Shown here piece after piece: positions 20,479 to 28,099 of a stretch of DNA of 64,000 bases. Source of the DNA: JAXMBN01 sp046349875 (GTDB taxonomy: Bacteria; Planctomycetota; Planctomycetia; Pirellulales; Pirellulaceae); assembly GCA_046349875.1 (NCBI GenBank), contig JAXMBN010000002.1, positions 159,193 through 223,192 of the forward strand. The letters run 5' to 3'. A program made the position numbers and the translations under genes. Below the pieces are notes generated by a model that was given only the letters and a program-made list of their open reading frames with translations, was not told where the DNA came from and did no database searches. Position 1 is the stretch's first letter. Every line of letters begins with the position of its first letter.

Positions 20479-21168
20479 GCGATCCATGATGGCGGGGGTG
20501 GCGATGCGATCGTAACGGCATCCGACCAAAAGTGTAGGGAGATGGCGAATCGATGGTAGCTGAGGCGTTGCATCGTACCTTTGCATGGCGCCGAGTTGCT
20601 TCATCGCAATCGGTGGCTGCGTAGCGAGGTCATGCCCGAAGAGTGGCTCCAAGCGTTGGGACCACTCTTTCCATTCCGACCAGAGATTGGGTGGTAAGAC
20701 GATTTCGCAAAAGGCTTTACGGCGCATGGGCTTCGTTCCAATCATGGTGCGAAGGCCCGTCCAGATCATACCCAAGCTTGGGCTGGCCGCATCTTTCCCT
20801 CGCGAAATCGTACATAGCAAAGACAAGCTGCGGACGCGTTTGGGGCATTCGATCGCAAAGCACTGAGCGATGAGCCCACCAAGTGAATGTCCCACGACGT
20901 GAGCTGTTTCCCAGCCAAGGTGGTCCATGAGGGCTCGAACGTCGTCCGCCATTTGCGGCACAGTGAGCGAACCTTGATGAGGCTGGCTGTTGGCCATACC
21001 GCGATTATCAAAAGTGAGACACGTATAGGAAGTTTGAAGTTCTTCCACTTGTGGGAGCCAACCATCTCCATGAACCCCAGTTCCTTGGATGAACACGACA
21101 GGTGGGCCATTACCTTGAAGGCGATAGGCAAGACGACAACCGTTATGATCCAAGTAGTTCATTTCCAT
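20356..21168 (-). CDS. Alpha/beta hydrolase
   Basis: About 270 residues from ATG 21168 (MEMNYLDHNG); an ATG at 21186 in the same frame is an alternative and the frame is open to 21291. The fold is the classical cytoplasmic hydrolase: oxyanion strand VVFIQGTGVHGDGW, FDNRG, nucleophile elbow GHSLGG, acid in GCRYDRIAT and His in DHAAHG. The substrate cannot be told; relatives include esterases, lactonases and MenH-like enzymes. It lies immediately left of the integrative element and reads away from it. Confidence 0.87.
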   Translation of the reverse strand: MEMNYLDHNGCRLAYRLQGNGPPVVFIQGTGVHGDGWLPQVEELQTSYTCLTFDNRGMANSQPHQGSLTVPQMADDVRALMDHLGWETAHVVGHSLGGLIAQCFAIECPKRVRSLSLLCTISRGKDAASPSLGMIWTGLRTMIGTKPMRRKAFCEIVLPPNLWSEWKEWSQRLEPLFGHDLATQPPIAMKQLGAMQRYDATPQLPSIRHLPTLLVGCRYDRIATPAIMDRLATHFPDGNYVRIDHAAHGVPIQCASEINQLLREHWVNND

Positions 21169-21455
21169 TGGTGATCGCGAACTCATAATACAACTTGAAA
21201 TGTAAGGAGTCGTCATGAAACTCCTCGCAGTTATTGCGTGCTTGAGGAGAATCACCATTCTGTTGATTTCAAGAATCGCTAGAAGTGACAATTCGTCGCT
21301 TGGAAAGAATGAGCGAACGAGGAGAAGCGCTGGTCAAGGCAAAGCTATCGGTACGACGGCTATCTCAACGACCGACGTTATTAAGCAGAGGCTTCCAGCA
21401 GAAAGGAAGCAGATCAGCGATTATTTGCTGCGATTCAGATCGCGAAAAAAGAAAA

Positions 21456-21662
21456 ATGGGCGATATTGGACCAGCACAACCCCAGAAAACCAAGGGAATT
21501 CAAGGGAAAAAGTCCGAGTTGCCACCGGTGGGCCAATTGGTGGGCCAGATTGCCAACGGAATCCGTGATTTGTTGGATCGCCACGGAATCGAGGATTCCA
21601 AGGAGATCCAGGAGGCCGTTTCCCGGCTCCTGGATATTTGTTTTGAGCATCAACGCTCGTAG
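21456..21662 (+). CDS. Left-end ORF that becomes the integrase tail on excision
   Basis: A 68-residue frame starting MGDIGPAQPQ whose ATG sits on the left attachment repeat. The frame is also open 57 codons into host sequence to the left. In the excised circle the core is joined so that this frame follows the integrase in phase, replacing the antisense-tRNA-encoded end. The C-terminal ~35 residues (IRDLLDRHGIEDSKEIQEAV) look helical. In the integrated state it may not be expressed separately. No known family. Confidence 0.5.
   Translation: MGDIGPAQPQKTKGIQGKKSELPPVGQLVGQIANGIRDLLDRHGIEDSKEIQEAVSRLLDICFEHQRS
21457..21471. repeat. Left attachment core (attL)
   Basis: TGGGCGATATTGGAC, identical to the right copy at 30191-30205. 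It is the complement of the last bases of the tRNA acceptor stem and the start of the T-arm, as expected for an element inserted at a tRNA 3' end. The match ends right after the 15th base. Confidence 0.88.
21527..21550. repeat. Tandem 12-mer near the left end (possible integrase arm sites)
   Basis: Two adjacent 12-mers, GGTGGGCCAATT and GGTGGGCCAGAT, lie 55 bp inside the left core. The same 12-mer is repeated perfectly twice near the right end at 30034-30057, so they are good candidates for integrase arm-type binding sites. They also lie within coding sequence. Confidence 0.6.
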
Positions 21663-21733
21663 TCGGGCCTTCCGTTGGCTCCGTGGTCCCGTGGGGGAAC
21701 GGAAGCTCAGGCTACGGGGCGGAGATCTCAACC

Positions 21734-22186
21734 ATGAAAGAATCTATTTGCATCATCGAAATCGAGACGCATGGCGGCCATCGTTTCATTCACGACGAAC
21801 TATTGCCGGCAGCGTTGGCGCATACCACGGCCCAAAGGCTTGCCGAGCAAGTGTATACCGCGATTCGGAGAATTCGGCTCTACAAGCTCGAGGCAGCGGC
21901 TTGGGAATCGGAGGATCTCGATATGAGCCCCCAGCTCGCCGAGATCATGCGGGAGAATCTCATCGAAAACGCCCGCGATGAGGTTTGCGATGCTATCAAG
22001 AGCGTTAGGAGTCTTGGTCTCCCTGGTACGGCACCATTGAGCCCAATCACTGAATATCGATCGCAGGGAGGAATGCATGAGCCAAAGCCAGGGGCTAAAG
22101 TGCCCAAACTGCGGGTGTCGCGATCTTCGAGCATGGGCAACGCGAAAACAAAACGGAAGAATCGCTCGAGTGCGAGCGTGTCGTAA
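21734..22186 (+). CDS. Element protein, function unknown
   Basis: A 150-residue frame from ATG 21734, preceded by a GGAG about 9 bases upstream. The first half starts MKESICIIEIETHGGHRF and is helical. The last 37 codons overlap the next gene in another frame, so the natural end may be shorter than it appears, or the two genes overlap by 110 bases. No family recognised. Confidence 0.6.
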   Translation: MKESICIIEIETHGGHRFIHDELLPAALAHTTAQRLAEQVYTAIRRIRLYKLEAAAWESEDLDMSPQLAEIMRENLIENARDEVCDAIKSVRSLGLPGTAPLSPITEYRSQGGMHEPKPGAKVPKLRVSRSSSMGNAKTKRKNRSSASVS

Positions 22187-22283
22187 TTGCGGCACGAAGG
22201 TGACAACTTATGAAACCGTGGCCTTCGAGCATCCGCCAAGACGCATGATCGGAGGCCCGAACGGCTCAGAGGTCAAAGAGTGA
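22077..22283 (+). CDS. Small zinc-ribbon protein
   Basis: A 68-residue protein with two CxxC pairs, CPNCGCRD and CRNCG, about 25 residues apart, of the zinc-ribbon kind seen in phage and NrdR-type regulators. ATG 22077 follows an AGGGAGGA ribosome-binding site. It overlaps the preceding gene by 110 bases. It probably binds DNA or RNA, possibly as a transcription regulator. It is followed by a 283-bp region with phased repeats and a hairpin. Confidence 0.7.
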   Translation: MSQSQGLKCPNCGCRDLRAWATRKQNGRIARVRACRNCGTKVTTYETVAFEHPPRRMIGGPNGSEVKE

Positions 22284-22412
22284 ACGCGATGCGTCAAAAC
22301 GCATATGCGGGGCTCGACGATTGAAAGAAAGAAAGACGATTAGAATTCCTGATCTTTCCGGATCGGTGTCAGAAGCAAATTTTATGCGGAAGGACCCATT
22401 GAACGCCACGAA

Positions 22413-22442
22413 TTGCCGTTAGTTGCCTATTGTTGCCGTTGG
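22413..22442. repeat. Three TTGCC decamers at exact 10-bp spacing
   Basis: TTGCCGTTAG, TTGCCTATTG and TTGCCGTTGG follow one another directly, so TTGCC occurs at 22413, 22423 and 22433. Ten-base phasing places the motif on one face of the helix, as in operators or replication iterons. It lies in the largest intergenic gap of the element. Confidence 0.5.
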
Positions 22443-22500
22443 TGTCATAACATCAGCGATATCGAACTTGGGTAGGTGGCTGATCCCCACCGAACGCGAT

Positions 22501-22535
22501 GCGGGCTTGCCGATTGTCCTTTTCGGTGAGCCCGC
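22501..22535. other. 13-bp hairpin ahead of the element's structural gene block
   Basis: GCGGGCTTGCCGA pairs with TCGGTGAGCCCGC, including two G-T wobbles, across a 9-base loop. There is no following T tract, so it is not an ordinary terminator. It could be an RNA structure in the leader of the following gene or a replication or protein-binding hairpin. The remaining sequence from 22284 to 22566 has no recognised coding region. Confidence 0.45.
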
Positions 22536-22566
22536 AGAGCGGCCCATCTAATGCAAAGGACATGCT

Positions 22567-23076
22567 ATGAGCGCGAAGCAGATTCTCCGAACGTTGGAAG
22601 AGATCCACGCGGAATCAAGCGATTCGAAAAGGCGGCTTGCGGAGTTTGTAAGGTCGCTTGCTATCCAGCGGCAAATTTTCGAGGTGGCTGGCAAGATCTT
22701 TGCATCTCCATTCGAAGGTACCGGCGAGTTACAAAAACCAACGACAAACGTATCAAACGCTGCTAAAGAGAAGTCAGTCGCTCGAGAACCAAGCATAAGT
22801 GTTCAAGTGAATGACGAAATCAATGACCCATACTATGAGAAGGATCTTGAACTACAGCGAGATAAATTCGCGAGTGAGTTATATGATCGACAGGAAATAA
22901 AAAACCTTTCCGAGATCGGAAGGCACATAAAAGAGCTTTCTCGCGAGACCAAGTGGCCCGTCTATTCGGGGCCAGGACCGGTGAAAAAAGGGATCAATAA
23001 ATACCGCATGTACATCGGCGGAACTCCATTGCCAAAGGGCAAAGCAGGAAAGAAGCCACAAAAAAAGGCCTCTTAA
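22567..23076 (+). CDS. Element protein, first of two related genes
   Basis: A 169-residue unknown protein. Residues ~38-75 (IQRQIFEVAGKIFASPFEG and following) resemble the second related gene, which has IERQMLEAGGKALASPFNE at 23172-23498, so the two share a motif IxRQ-x5-GK-x2-ASPF. The C-terminal end is Lys/Gly-rich and basic. It is likely soluble. Position upstream of the tape-measure-like gene is compatible with a virion-associated role but does not prove it. Confidence 0.7.
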   Translation: MSAKQILRTLEEIHAESSDSKRRLAEFVRSLAIQRQIFEVAGKIFASPFEGTGELQKPTTNVSNAAKEKSVAREPSISVQVNDEINDPYYEKDLELQRDKFASELYDRQEIKNLSEIGRHIKELSRETKWPVYSGPGPVKKGINKYRMYIGGTPLPKGKAGKKPQKKAS

Positions 23077-23171
23077 TCTTATTTATATTTGAATCAGATT
23101 TGTCAGATTAGGAATCTGATTGGCTAACCGCGCTGTAGCAGCAATGATGCTTCCAAAAGGAGGCCTGAGCT

Positions 23172-23498
23172 ATGGCAATCGAACATCTTCCACAGTCATG
23201 GGAGGTCGCTGAAGAGATCTCTCGAAACAATGCCATCAATCGGCATTTGTTGGTAATCAAGAAATCGCTATCTCGAATCGAAGCGATCAAGCGTAAGCAA
23301 GCTGAGTATCAAAAGCGGTACTCTTCAGAGCCGGCCAGCCCATTGGGTATTGAGCGGCAAATGCTCGAAGCAGGTGGTAAGGCCCTTGCATCTCCATTCA
23401 ATGAAGCCGGCAAGATGCTCGAGCCGGCCATGTCCAAAGTTTCTAAGGCCATGGAGCTCTCCAAGGCCATTCCTAACGATGAAGGAGCGAACTCGTAA
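23172..23498 (+). CDS. Element protein, second of two related genes
   Basis: A 108-residue unknown protein with a helical N-terminal half and the shared IxRQ...GKxxASPF motif near residues 60-78. GGAGG lies about 10 bases before ATG 23172. Its TAA stop overlaps the ATG of the next gene (TAATG), indicating translational coupling in one transcript. Confidence 0.72.
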   Translation: MAIEHLPQSWEVAEEISRNNAINRHLLVIKKSLSRIEAIKRKQAEYQKRYSSEPASPLGIERQMLEAGGKALASPFNEAGKMLEPAMSKVSKAMELSKAIPNDEGANS

Positions 23499-23776
23499 TG
23501 GTTATGTATCAAGACAAGAACGGAAAACAATTCCAGGTCAAGTCGATCAACAACACCATGGTAAGGCAATTGCGAAAGATGCCGGATCTTGAGTGGCTTG
23601 CCGATGCCGGCCAGGTGCTCGGAAGGCTTGCCGATCCCGTTCCAGTGGCCGATGCAATTGCTTACCTCACCGGTGCGAGCGTGGAAGAAATCGACGCGGG
23701 CATGGGTGGAGATGCGATCACTGAGCTCGCAAGACCATCGAAGCGTTTGCCGGCTTCCTACCAAGTGACCAAATGA
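23498..23776 (+). CDS. Small element protein upstream of the tape-measure-like gene
   Basis: A 92-residue protein with an AAGGAG ribosome-binding site and a TAATG overlap with the gene before it. Sequence features include VPVADAIAYLTGASVEEID, a helical segment. In phages the genes just before the tape-measure gene often encode tail assembly chaperones, so that role is possible. I see no direct similarity that proves it. Its stop TGA overlaps an ATG (ATGA) of a 37-codon frame. Confidence 0.68.
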   Translation: MVMYQDKNGKQFQVKSINNTMVRQLRKMPDLEWLADAGQVLGRLADPVPVADAIAYLTGASVEEIDAGMGGDAITELARPSKRLPASYQVTK

Positions 23777-23886
23777 AAGTGATGCGCGAGGATCGTAGAG
23801 TATCGGGCATCGATCAAAGATGCCGGCCCAAAGTTTCGAGAGCAATTGAAGCAGCAAAACCTATAGCCAAGAGTTGGCGGAATTGA
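23773..23886 (+). CDS. Very small ORF (37 aa) between chaperone-like and tape-measure genes
   Basis: MKVMREDRRVSGIDQ opens a basic 37-residue frame that begins on the ATGA overlap and ends at 23886, 8 bases before the tape-measure start. It fills the gap almost exactly. It could be a coupled small protein, or a downstream extension reached by a -1 frameshift as in phage tail chaperones. I see no convincing slippery heptamer, so the separate-gene reading is preferred. Confidence 0.35.
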   Translation: MKVMREDRRVSGIDQRCRPKVSRAIEAAKPIAKSWRN

Positions 23887-23894
23887 GGTGAAGT

Positions 23895-25379
23895 ATGGCT
23901 ACGAGTGCCGATATCAAGGCCGGTAAAGCAGCTGTTGAGGTTATTGCCGAGCTCGGTCCTTTTCGTAAAGGATTACAAGCCGCGAGTGATATGCTCAAGG
24001 GTTGGGGGGAATCGATTACCTCCATGGGCAAAAAGCTTGCGGCATCAGGTGCCATTTTCTCGGCTCCATTTCTTGCAGCGGCCAAGGCGTTTGAGGCTCA
24101 TGCCATGGCTACTGGTGCGGCTCTTTCTCCGAATCAGCTTCAAGCTCTCGGCCGTTATCTCATCGCACAACAGCAGCTAGCAGAGGCAGCTAAGAAAGCC
24201 TATCTAGAACTTGGTGCGGCTTTCTACTCCTCCATCATCAATGCAGGCTCGGCCGCAGCTCCGGTGATTCTCAAGATCGTATCCGCTCTAACCAATGCTC
24301 TAAATTTCACCGCGGCTTGGATCAAAGAAAACCAAAAGCTAGTTGAGACCATTGCAACCGTGGCTCTTGGAGTTGCTGGAGTTGGAGCTCTTCTAATGGT
24401 TGCCGGCTCCGCGATCACAGCGCTAGGCGTTGGACTTGGAGCAGCGGCAGCGGCCGCAGGTGTTCTCTTATCACCGACGGTACTGATCTCAGCGGCAGTC
24501 TTGGGGATCGGAGGTTATTTGTTACATGCTTCCGGCGCGTTGGCGGTCATGGGGCAGATCGCCGGCCAAGTATTTGGCTACATAGGAGAAGCACTCACCG
24601 CAATCGTGAACGCTATTGGGGCAGGTGAAATGCAAGCCGCCTGGAATGTTGTGGTCACAGGTATGCAAGCCGTGTGGGGTGTCGCGGTAAACTGGATGAA
24701 ATTCCTATGGGTATCGGCCCAAATGGAAGTAGGCTCCATCGGCATTAAAACGGCCGTGTCGATGATGGCGATTTGGGAGGAGCTTGGGCATACGATTCAA
24801 CGAGTTATGGCTCAGGCGATGGCTTATGCCAACACGGCCCTATCTGGGATGCTCGATGGTCTCAAGGGTTTGCTTTCAGGAATGGAGCAAGCAGGGATCT
24901 TGAAGCAGGAAGGCGGAAAGATCTTTGGCATAGATATGAATCGCAATTACACGATCGATGCGGCGATGCAAAACGCGGCTGCATTTGCCCCCGATCAAAA
25001 GGCAACGGATCGAGCCAAGGCACGGCAAGAGTTTCAGGATATTTGGATTGAGGAGATGAAGAAAAGCCTATCAGGTGGTCTCGATGCTTCCTCTCTCATC
25101 CCTGGGAATATCGATGCTGTTCAAAAGTATCAAGCGGCCCTTGGCCTTGCTAATGGTTTCAATCTCAAGTTTGAAGGTTTGCAAATGCAAGGCATGGCCA
25201 TGGGGCAAATAGCTCGAGGCGAGGCCGTTGGTACGTTTTCCAGCTCGGCCCTCGGGCAGATCGGAGCGAGCTCGATTGATAAGGAGATCGCCGATTCCAG
25301 CAAGAAAACAGCGAAGGCCACGGAAGGGATTCTCAAAACGATTCTTGCCAACGGATTAGGAGGCATCGATCTAGCATGA
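23895..25379 (+). CDS. Phage tail tape-measure-like protein
   Basis: A 494-residue Ala/Gly-rich protein with a helical N-terminus (AGKAAVEVIAELGPFRKGL, then ITSMGKKLAASG) and a hydrophobic core around residues 150-240 (ALGVAGVGALLMVAGSAIT, then ALGVGLGAAAAAAGVLL). The C-terminal part is helical and ends in a Lys/Ser-rich tail. This layout matches tape-measure-like proteins, which set tail length and can form a membrane-associated pore on DNA delivery. The length is modest for a complete phage. It is the only virion-type protein recognised in the element. Its stop overlaps the next start (ATGA). Confidence 0.72.
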   Translation: MATSADIKAGKAAVEVIAELGPFRKGLQAASDMLKGWGESITSMGKKLAASGAIFSAPFLAAAKAFEAHAMATGAALSPNQLQALGRYLIAQQQLAEAAKKAYLELGAAFYSSIINAGSAAAPVILKIVSALTNALNFTAAWIKENQKLVETIATVALGVAGVGALLMVAGSAITALGVGLGAAAAAAGVLLSPTVLISAAVLGIGGYLLHASGALAVMGQIAGQVFGYIGEALTAIVNAIGAGEMQAAWNVVVTGMQAVWGVAVNWMKFLWVSAQMEVGSIGIKTAVSMMAIWEELGHTIQRVMAQAMAYANTALSGMLDGLKGLLSGMEQAGILKQEGGKIFGIDMNRNYTIDAAMQNAAAFAPDQKATDRAKARQEFQDIWIEEMKKSLSGGLDASSLIPGNIDAVQKYQAALGLANGFNLKFEGLQMQGMAMGQIARGEAVGTFSSSALGQIGASSIDKEIADSSKKTAKATEGILKTILANGLGGIDLA

Positions 25380-25582
25380 GTCGAAACACGTTTCTCATCG
25401 TCGATACAAGAGCCGGCCGCATGGTCGATGCGTATTCATCGCGCATTGAAGCGGCTCGGGATCTCGGTAACGCATTCACAAAAGCCGGCACTCGATCGCT
25501 AGTTGTGGTTGAGCTAACCATGACCGATCTAGCCAAGATCACTGCAAAGCAATCAGAAGGCATTCAGCCCATCGAATCATAA
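25376..25582 (+). CDS. Small element protein, function unknown
   Basis: A 68-residue protein coupled to the tape-measure-like gene by an ATGA overlap. Beta-alpha pattern: NTFLIVDTRAGRMVDAY, then an amphipathic helix RIEAARDLGNAF, then SLVVVELT. No known family. Coupling suggests transcription with the structural-type genes. Confidence 0.65.
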   Translation: MSRNTFLIVDTRAGRMVDAYSSRIEAARDLGNAFTKAGTRSLVVVELTMTDLAKITAKQSEGIQPIES

Positions 25583-25592
25583 GGCCCAACAA

Positions 25593-25889
25593 ATGACCGA
25601 ACAGCAAATAGAAGCCCTTGCCGGCATGATCGCCGACAAGGTTGCCGACAAGATCGCTCGAGCAGCAAACAAGCGATATGTAAGCCGAAAAGAATTCGCC
25701 AAGGCAACGGGCCTCGGCGTTCGGACCGTGGATCGCATGATTACTCAAGGAAGGCTTGAGCATTCCAAGCAAGGCCGGCGAGTCCTGATCCCGGTAAATG
25801 AAATGAGCCGCCTGGGGAACAACCAAGCGGCCCAAAAGGATTTTACCCCTGACATGAGGTCTCTAAATGATACGGAAAAATCACCGTAG
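25593..25889 (+). CDS. Excisionase-like HTH DNA-binding protein
   Basis: A 98-residue protein with an N-terminal helix and a winged-HTH of the excisionase/MerR type: YVSRKEFAKATGLGVRTV, then DRMITQGRLEHSKQGRRVLI. That pattern is typical of recombination directionality factors and helix-turn-helix DNA-binding domain (HTH_17) proteins. In this context it probably controls excision together with the integrase. It starts 10 bases after the previous stop and overlaps the next gene by 23 bases. Confidence 0.8.
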   Translation: MTEQQIEALAGMIADKVADKIARAANKRYVSRKEFAKATGLGVRTVDRMITQGRLEHSKQGRRVLIPVNEMSRLGNNQAAQKDFTPDMRSLNDTEKSP

Positions 25890-26094
25890 CGGCTACTTCT
25901 TCCAATGCCAGAAAACGAATTGCCGGCCGGCCAGTGGCGAGCCAGGCACTCTACGCGAGCAATTTGAAACTCTCGGGCTCTATCACGAGACCAGAGATGG
26001 CTCCAAGCTCTCCCAATCCGAACGGGATCGACTTTGGGTTGTATGTAAAGCATTGACGACAGGAAGGCCTATCCCTCGAAGAATCGCACCGTGA
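25867..26094 (+). CDS. Small element protein, function unknown
   Basis: A 75-residue frame from ATG 25867, overlapping the excisionase-like gene by 23 bases. Its TGA stop overlaps the next ATG (TGATG). The sequence has two Cys near the N-terminus (FQCQKTNC) and a helical Arg-rich C-terminal half. Tight packing supports it as a real gene, but no family is recognised. Confidence 0.55.
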   Translation: MIRKNHRSGYFFQCQKTNCRPASGEPGTLREQFETLGLYHETRDGSKLSQSERDRLWVVCKALTTGRPIPRRIAP

Positions 26095-26813
26095 TGAAGA
26101 AGCCCTACTACGCTCACAAGCTCACGCGGCTATTGTTCAAAAGCTGCGCGGCACAATCGATAGGCCAAGATGCAGTGCTTCTGATCATTCACATCGCTCA
26201 CACGGAGGACGCAGCGAAATACCAAGGGCCGGTGCGATTTTGGAATTCACAGCTCAATGAGGTCCTCGGATTCCATTCTCCCAAGTCCCTCAATAACGCT
26301 CGTAGAAAGGCTGTTGAAGCCGGCTGGCTGGAATACGATCGGAAGAATGATCGAAGCGACGGAGTTTATTCAACGAAGATCCCTCCTCACGTTGAAAACT
26401 ACGACGACAACCCCATTGAACCTATTCCAAGTACGGAACAGGAAACGGAAAAGGAAAGTGGTTTTGTAGGTCGTTTTGGGAACGGGAAGCGGAACAGGAA
26501 GGTTACGGGAAACGGCTCACTTCCTATACCTATACCTAAACCTATACCTATAAGAGATAGAGCGCGCAAATATCCAACCATCGAAGAGTGGAAAGCCTAC
26601 TGGGAATCAAATCGCCTCTTCGGAGATCCAGAGGCTTCATTTGACCACTACGAATCCGTTGGATGGGTCTCTGGGAAAAATCCAATTAAAGATTGGCGAG
26701 CGGCCGCGAGGACCTCTTCGCGAAATCAAGAGAAGTGGAGCAAGGAATCCACATCCCGCCCCAAGACGCGGCCTTCTGATACCCTGCAGTTACTCGATGG
26801 GAGCCAACCATGA
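26094..26813 (+). CDS. Replication initiator / helicase-loader-like HTH protein
   Basis: A 239-residue protein with a winged-HTH-like N-terminal region (SPKSLNNARRKAVEAGWLEY), a low-complexity linker with repeated PIP dipeptides (about residues 142-152), and a C-terminal block with WKAYWESN, FDHYESVGWVSGKNPIKDWR. The last block is characteristic of phage DnaD-like replisome organisers. ATGA overlap with the DnaB-like helicase gene that follows makes a replication module likely: the protein would recognise the origin and load the helicase. A GTG at 26091 in the same frame is an alternative start. Confidence 0.77.
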   Translation: MKKPYYAHKLTRLLFKSCAAQSIGQDAVLLIIHIAHTEDAAKYQGPVRFWNSQLNEVLGFHSPKSLNNARRKAVEAGWLEYDRKNDRSDGVYSTKIPPHVENYDDNPIEPIPSTEQETEKESGFVGRFGNGKRNRKVTGNGSLPIPIPKPIPIRDRARKYPTIEEWKAYWESNRLFGDPEASFDHYESVGWVSGKNPIKDWRAAARTSSRNQEKWSKESTSRPKTRPSDTLQLLDGSQP

Positions 26814-28069
26814 GCGTGGAATTCGAAAGGGGGCTCATCGGGGCTTTGGTTGTAGATCCGAGCCTATTGGGCGAGGTTATCGGAGTTGTGTCTCCAAGCG
26901 ATTTTGAAAATCGGACACTCAGGGCCATTTTCGAAGCGTGCCTACATCTCCGAAGATCACACATCGAAATCGAGTTAATTTCAATATGCCGTGAAGCCTC
27001 GATTGCATGCGATCCTCATCAGGTTCGTGTTGAAGTCGGACGCGCGGCAAACGAAGGACTTCCAGCGAATGCCGTTTACTATGCTCGTTCCATTCGCATA
27101 GCCCGCGATAACGAGAGACGCGCGCAGCTCGCAGCGGAATTTCTAAGTGCAATTCAACGTGAACCCTCTAAGGCAGATGATTTACAAGCGAAGCACATTC
27201 GAGAACTAAGAGCTTTGGGAGGTACGGCTCACGATGCAATCATTAAGCCGGCCGATCATATCGTCTTGAATGAGATCAATCGCCTGATAGAGGATAAGCA
27301 AAAAGATCGGTCCTCATGTATTCAAACTGGGTTCGATGCAATCGATCGAATCGCCGGCGGCCTTTCGAGATGCGAAGTCACAACCATTGCAGCCCCAACG
27401 GGATTCGGAAAAACCTCATTCTCGATGGAGGTTGCATATCGGATCGCAAAGCAAGGGCTCAAGGCTTTGGTGGTATCGTTGGAGATGGCAGATAGCCAAG
27501 TTGCTCATCGATACTTGGCGAGGATTAGCGGAATAAGCGTTTCTAGGCTTCGCAAGTACGATTTTGCATTGAATGAGCTACGCGAAGCGGCTGAGGCTGT
27601 TCGTGGTCAAAGTCATCTTTGCAACGTTTCATTCGTTTTGTCGAGTCGAACAACCATTGACGATATCGTTTCGATCACCCATAGGTTTGCGGCTCGATCA
27701 AGTATTGATTTGCTCATCGTGGACTATATCGGCCGAGTTGCAAAGCATGATCGACGCATGGACACAAGGGAGCACGTTTCAGACGTTATTGGTGAGCTCA
27801 AGAACTTGGCGATCGACGTCCAGATCCCAGTAATTGCATTGGCTCAGCTCAATCGAGCCGGCCAGAAAGAGCCTAGTTTGGAACACTTAGCGGAATCATC
27901 TTCGGTTGAACGCGATTCGGATGCGGTATGGCTCTTGAGTGAAGCAAGCGAAGGCCATGTAACGCTTGCACTTGCAAAGAACCGCCAAGGGCCGAAAGGA
28001 AAGATCAATTTGAGTTTCGACTCGGCAAAGATGCGTTGGGAGGAGCCATCCAACGATTGGAATGGTTGA
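26810..28069 (+). CDS. DnaB-like replicative helicase
   Basis: A 419-residue protein with a DnaB N-terminal domain (EFERGLIGALVVDPSLLGEV) and a RecA-like ATPase domain. Walker A is APTGFGKT at residues 195-202 (Lys201, Thr202). Walker B is LLIVDYIGRV. Other DnaB signatures are VVSLEM, ALAQLNRA, SSSVERDSDAVW and ALAKNRQGPKG. It would unwind DNA at the element's replication fork. It is slightly shorter than host DnaB (usually about 450-470). The coupling with a loader-like gene suggests autonomous replication of the excised form. Confidence 0.93.
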   Translation: MSVEFERGLIGALVVDPSLLGEVIGVVSPSDFENRTLRAIFEACLHLRRSHIEIELISICREASIACDPHQVRVEVGRAANEGLPANAVYYARSIRIARDNERRAQLAAEFLSAIQREPSKADDLQAKHIRELRALGGTAHDAIIKPADHIVLNEINRLIEDKQKDRSSCIQTGFDAIDRIAGGLSRCEVTTIAAPTGFGKTSFSMEVAYRIAKQGLKALVVSLEMADSQVAHRYLARISGISVSRLRKYDFALNELREAAEAVRGQSHLCNVSFVLSSRTTIDDIVSITHRFAARSSIDLLIVDYIGRVAKHDRRMDTREHVSDVIGELKNLAIDVQIPVIALAQLNRAGQKEPSLEHLAESSSVERDSDAVWLLSEASEGHVTLALAKNRQGPKGKINLSFDSAKMRWEEPSNDWNG

Positions 28070-28099
28070 TTTGTTTTTCAGGAATAGAAAGGGATTGAA

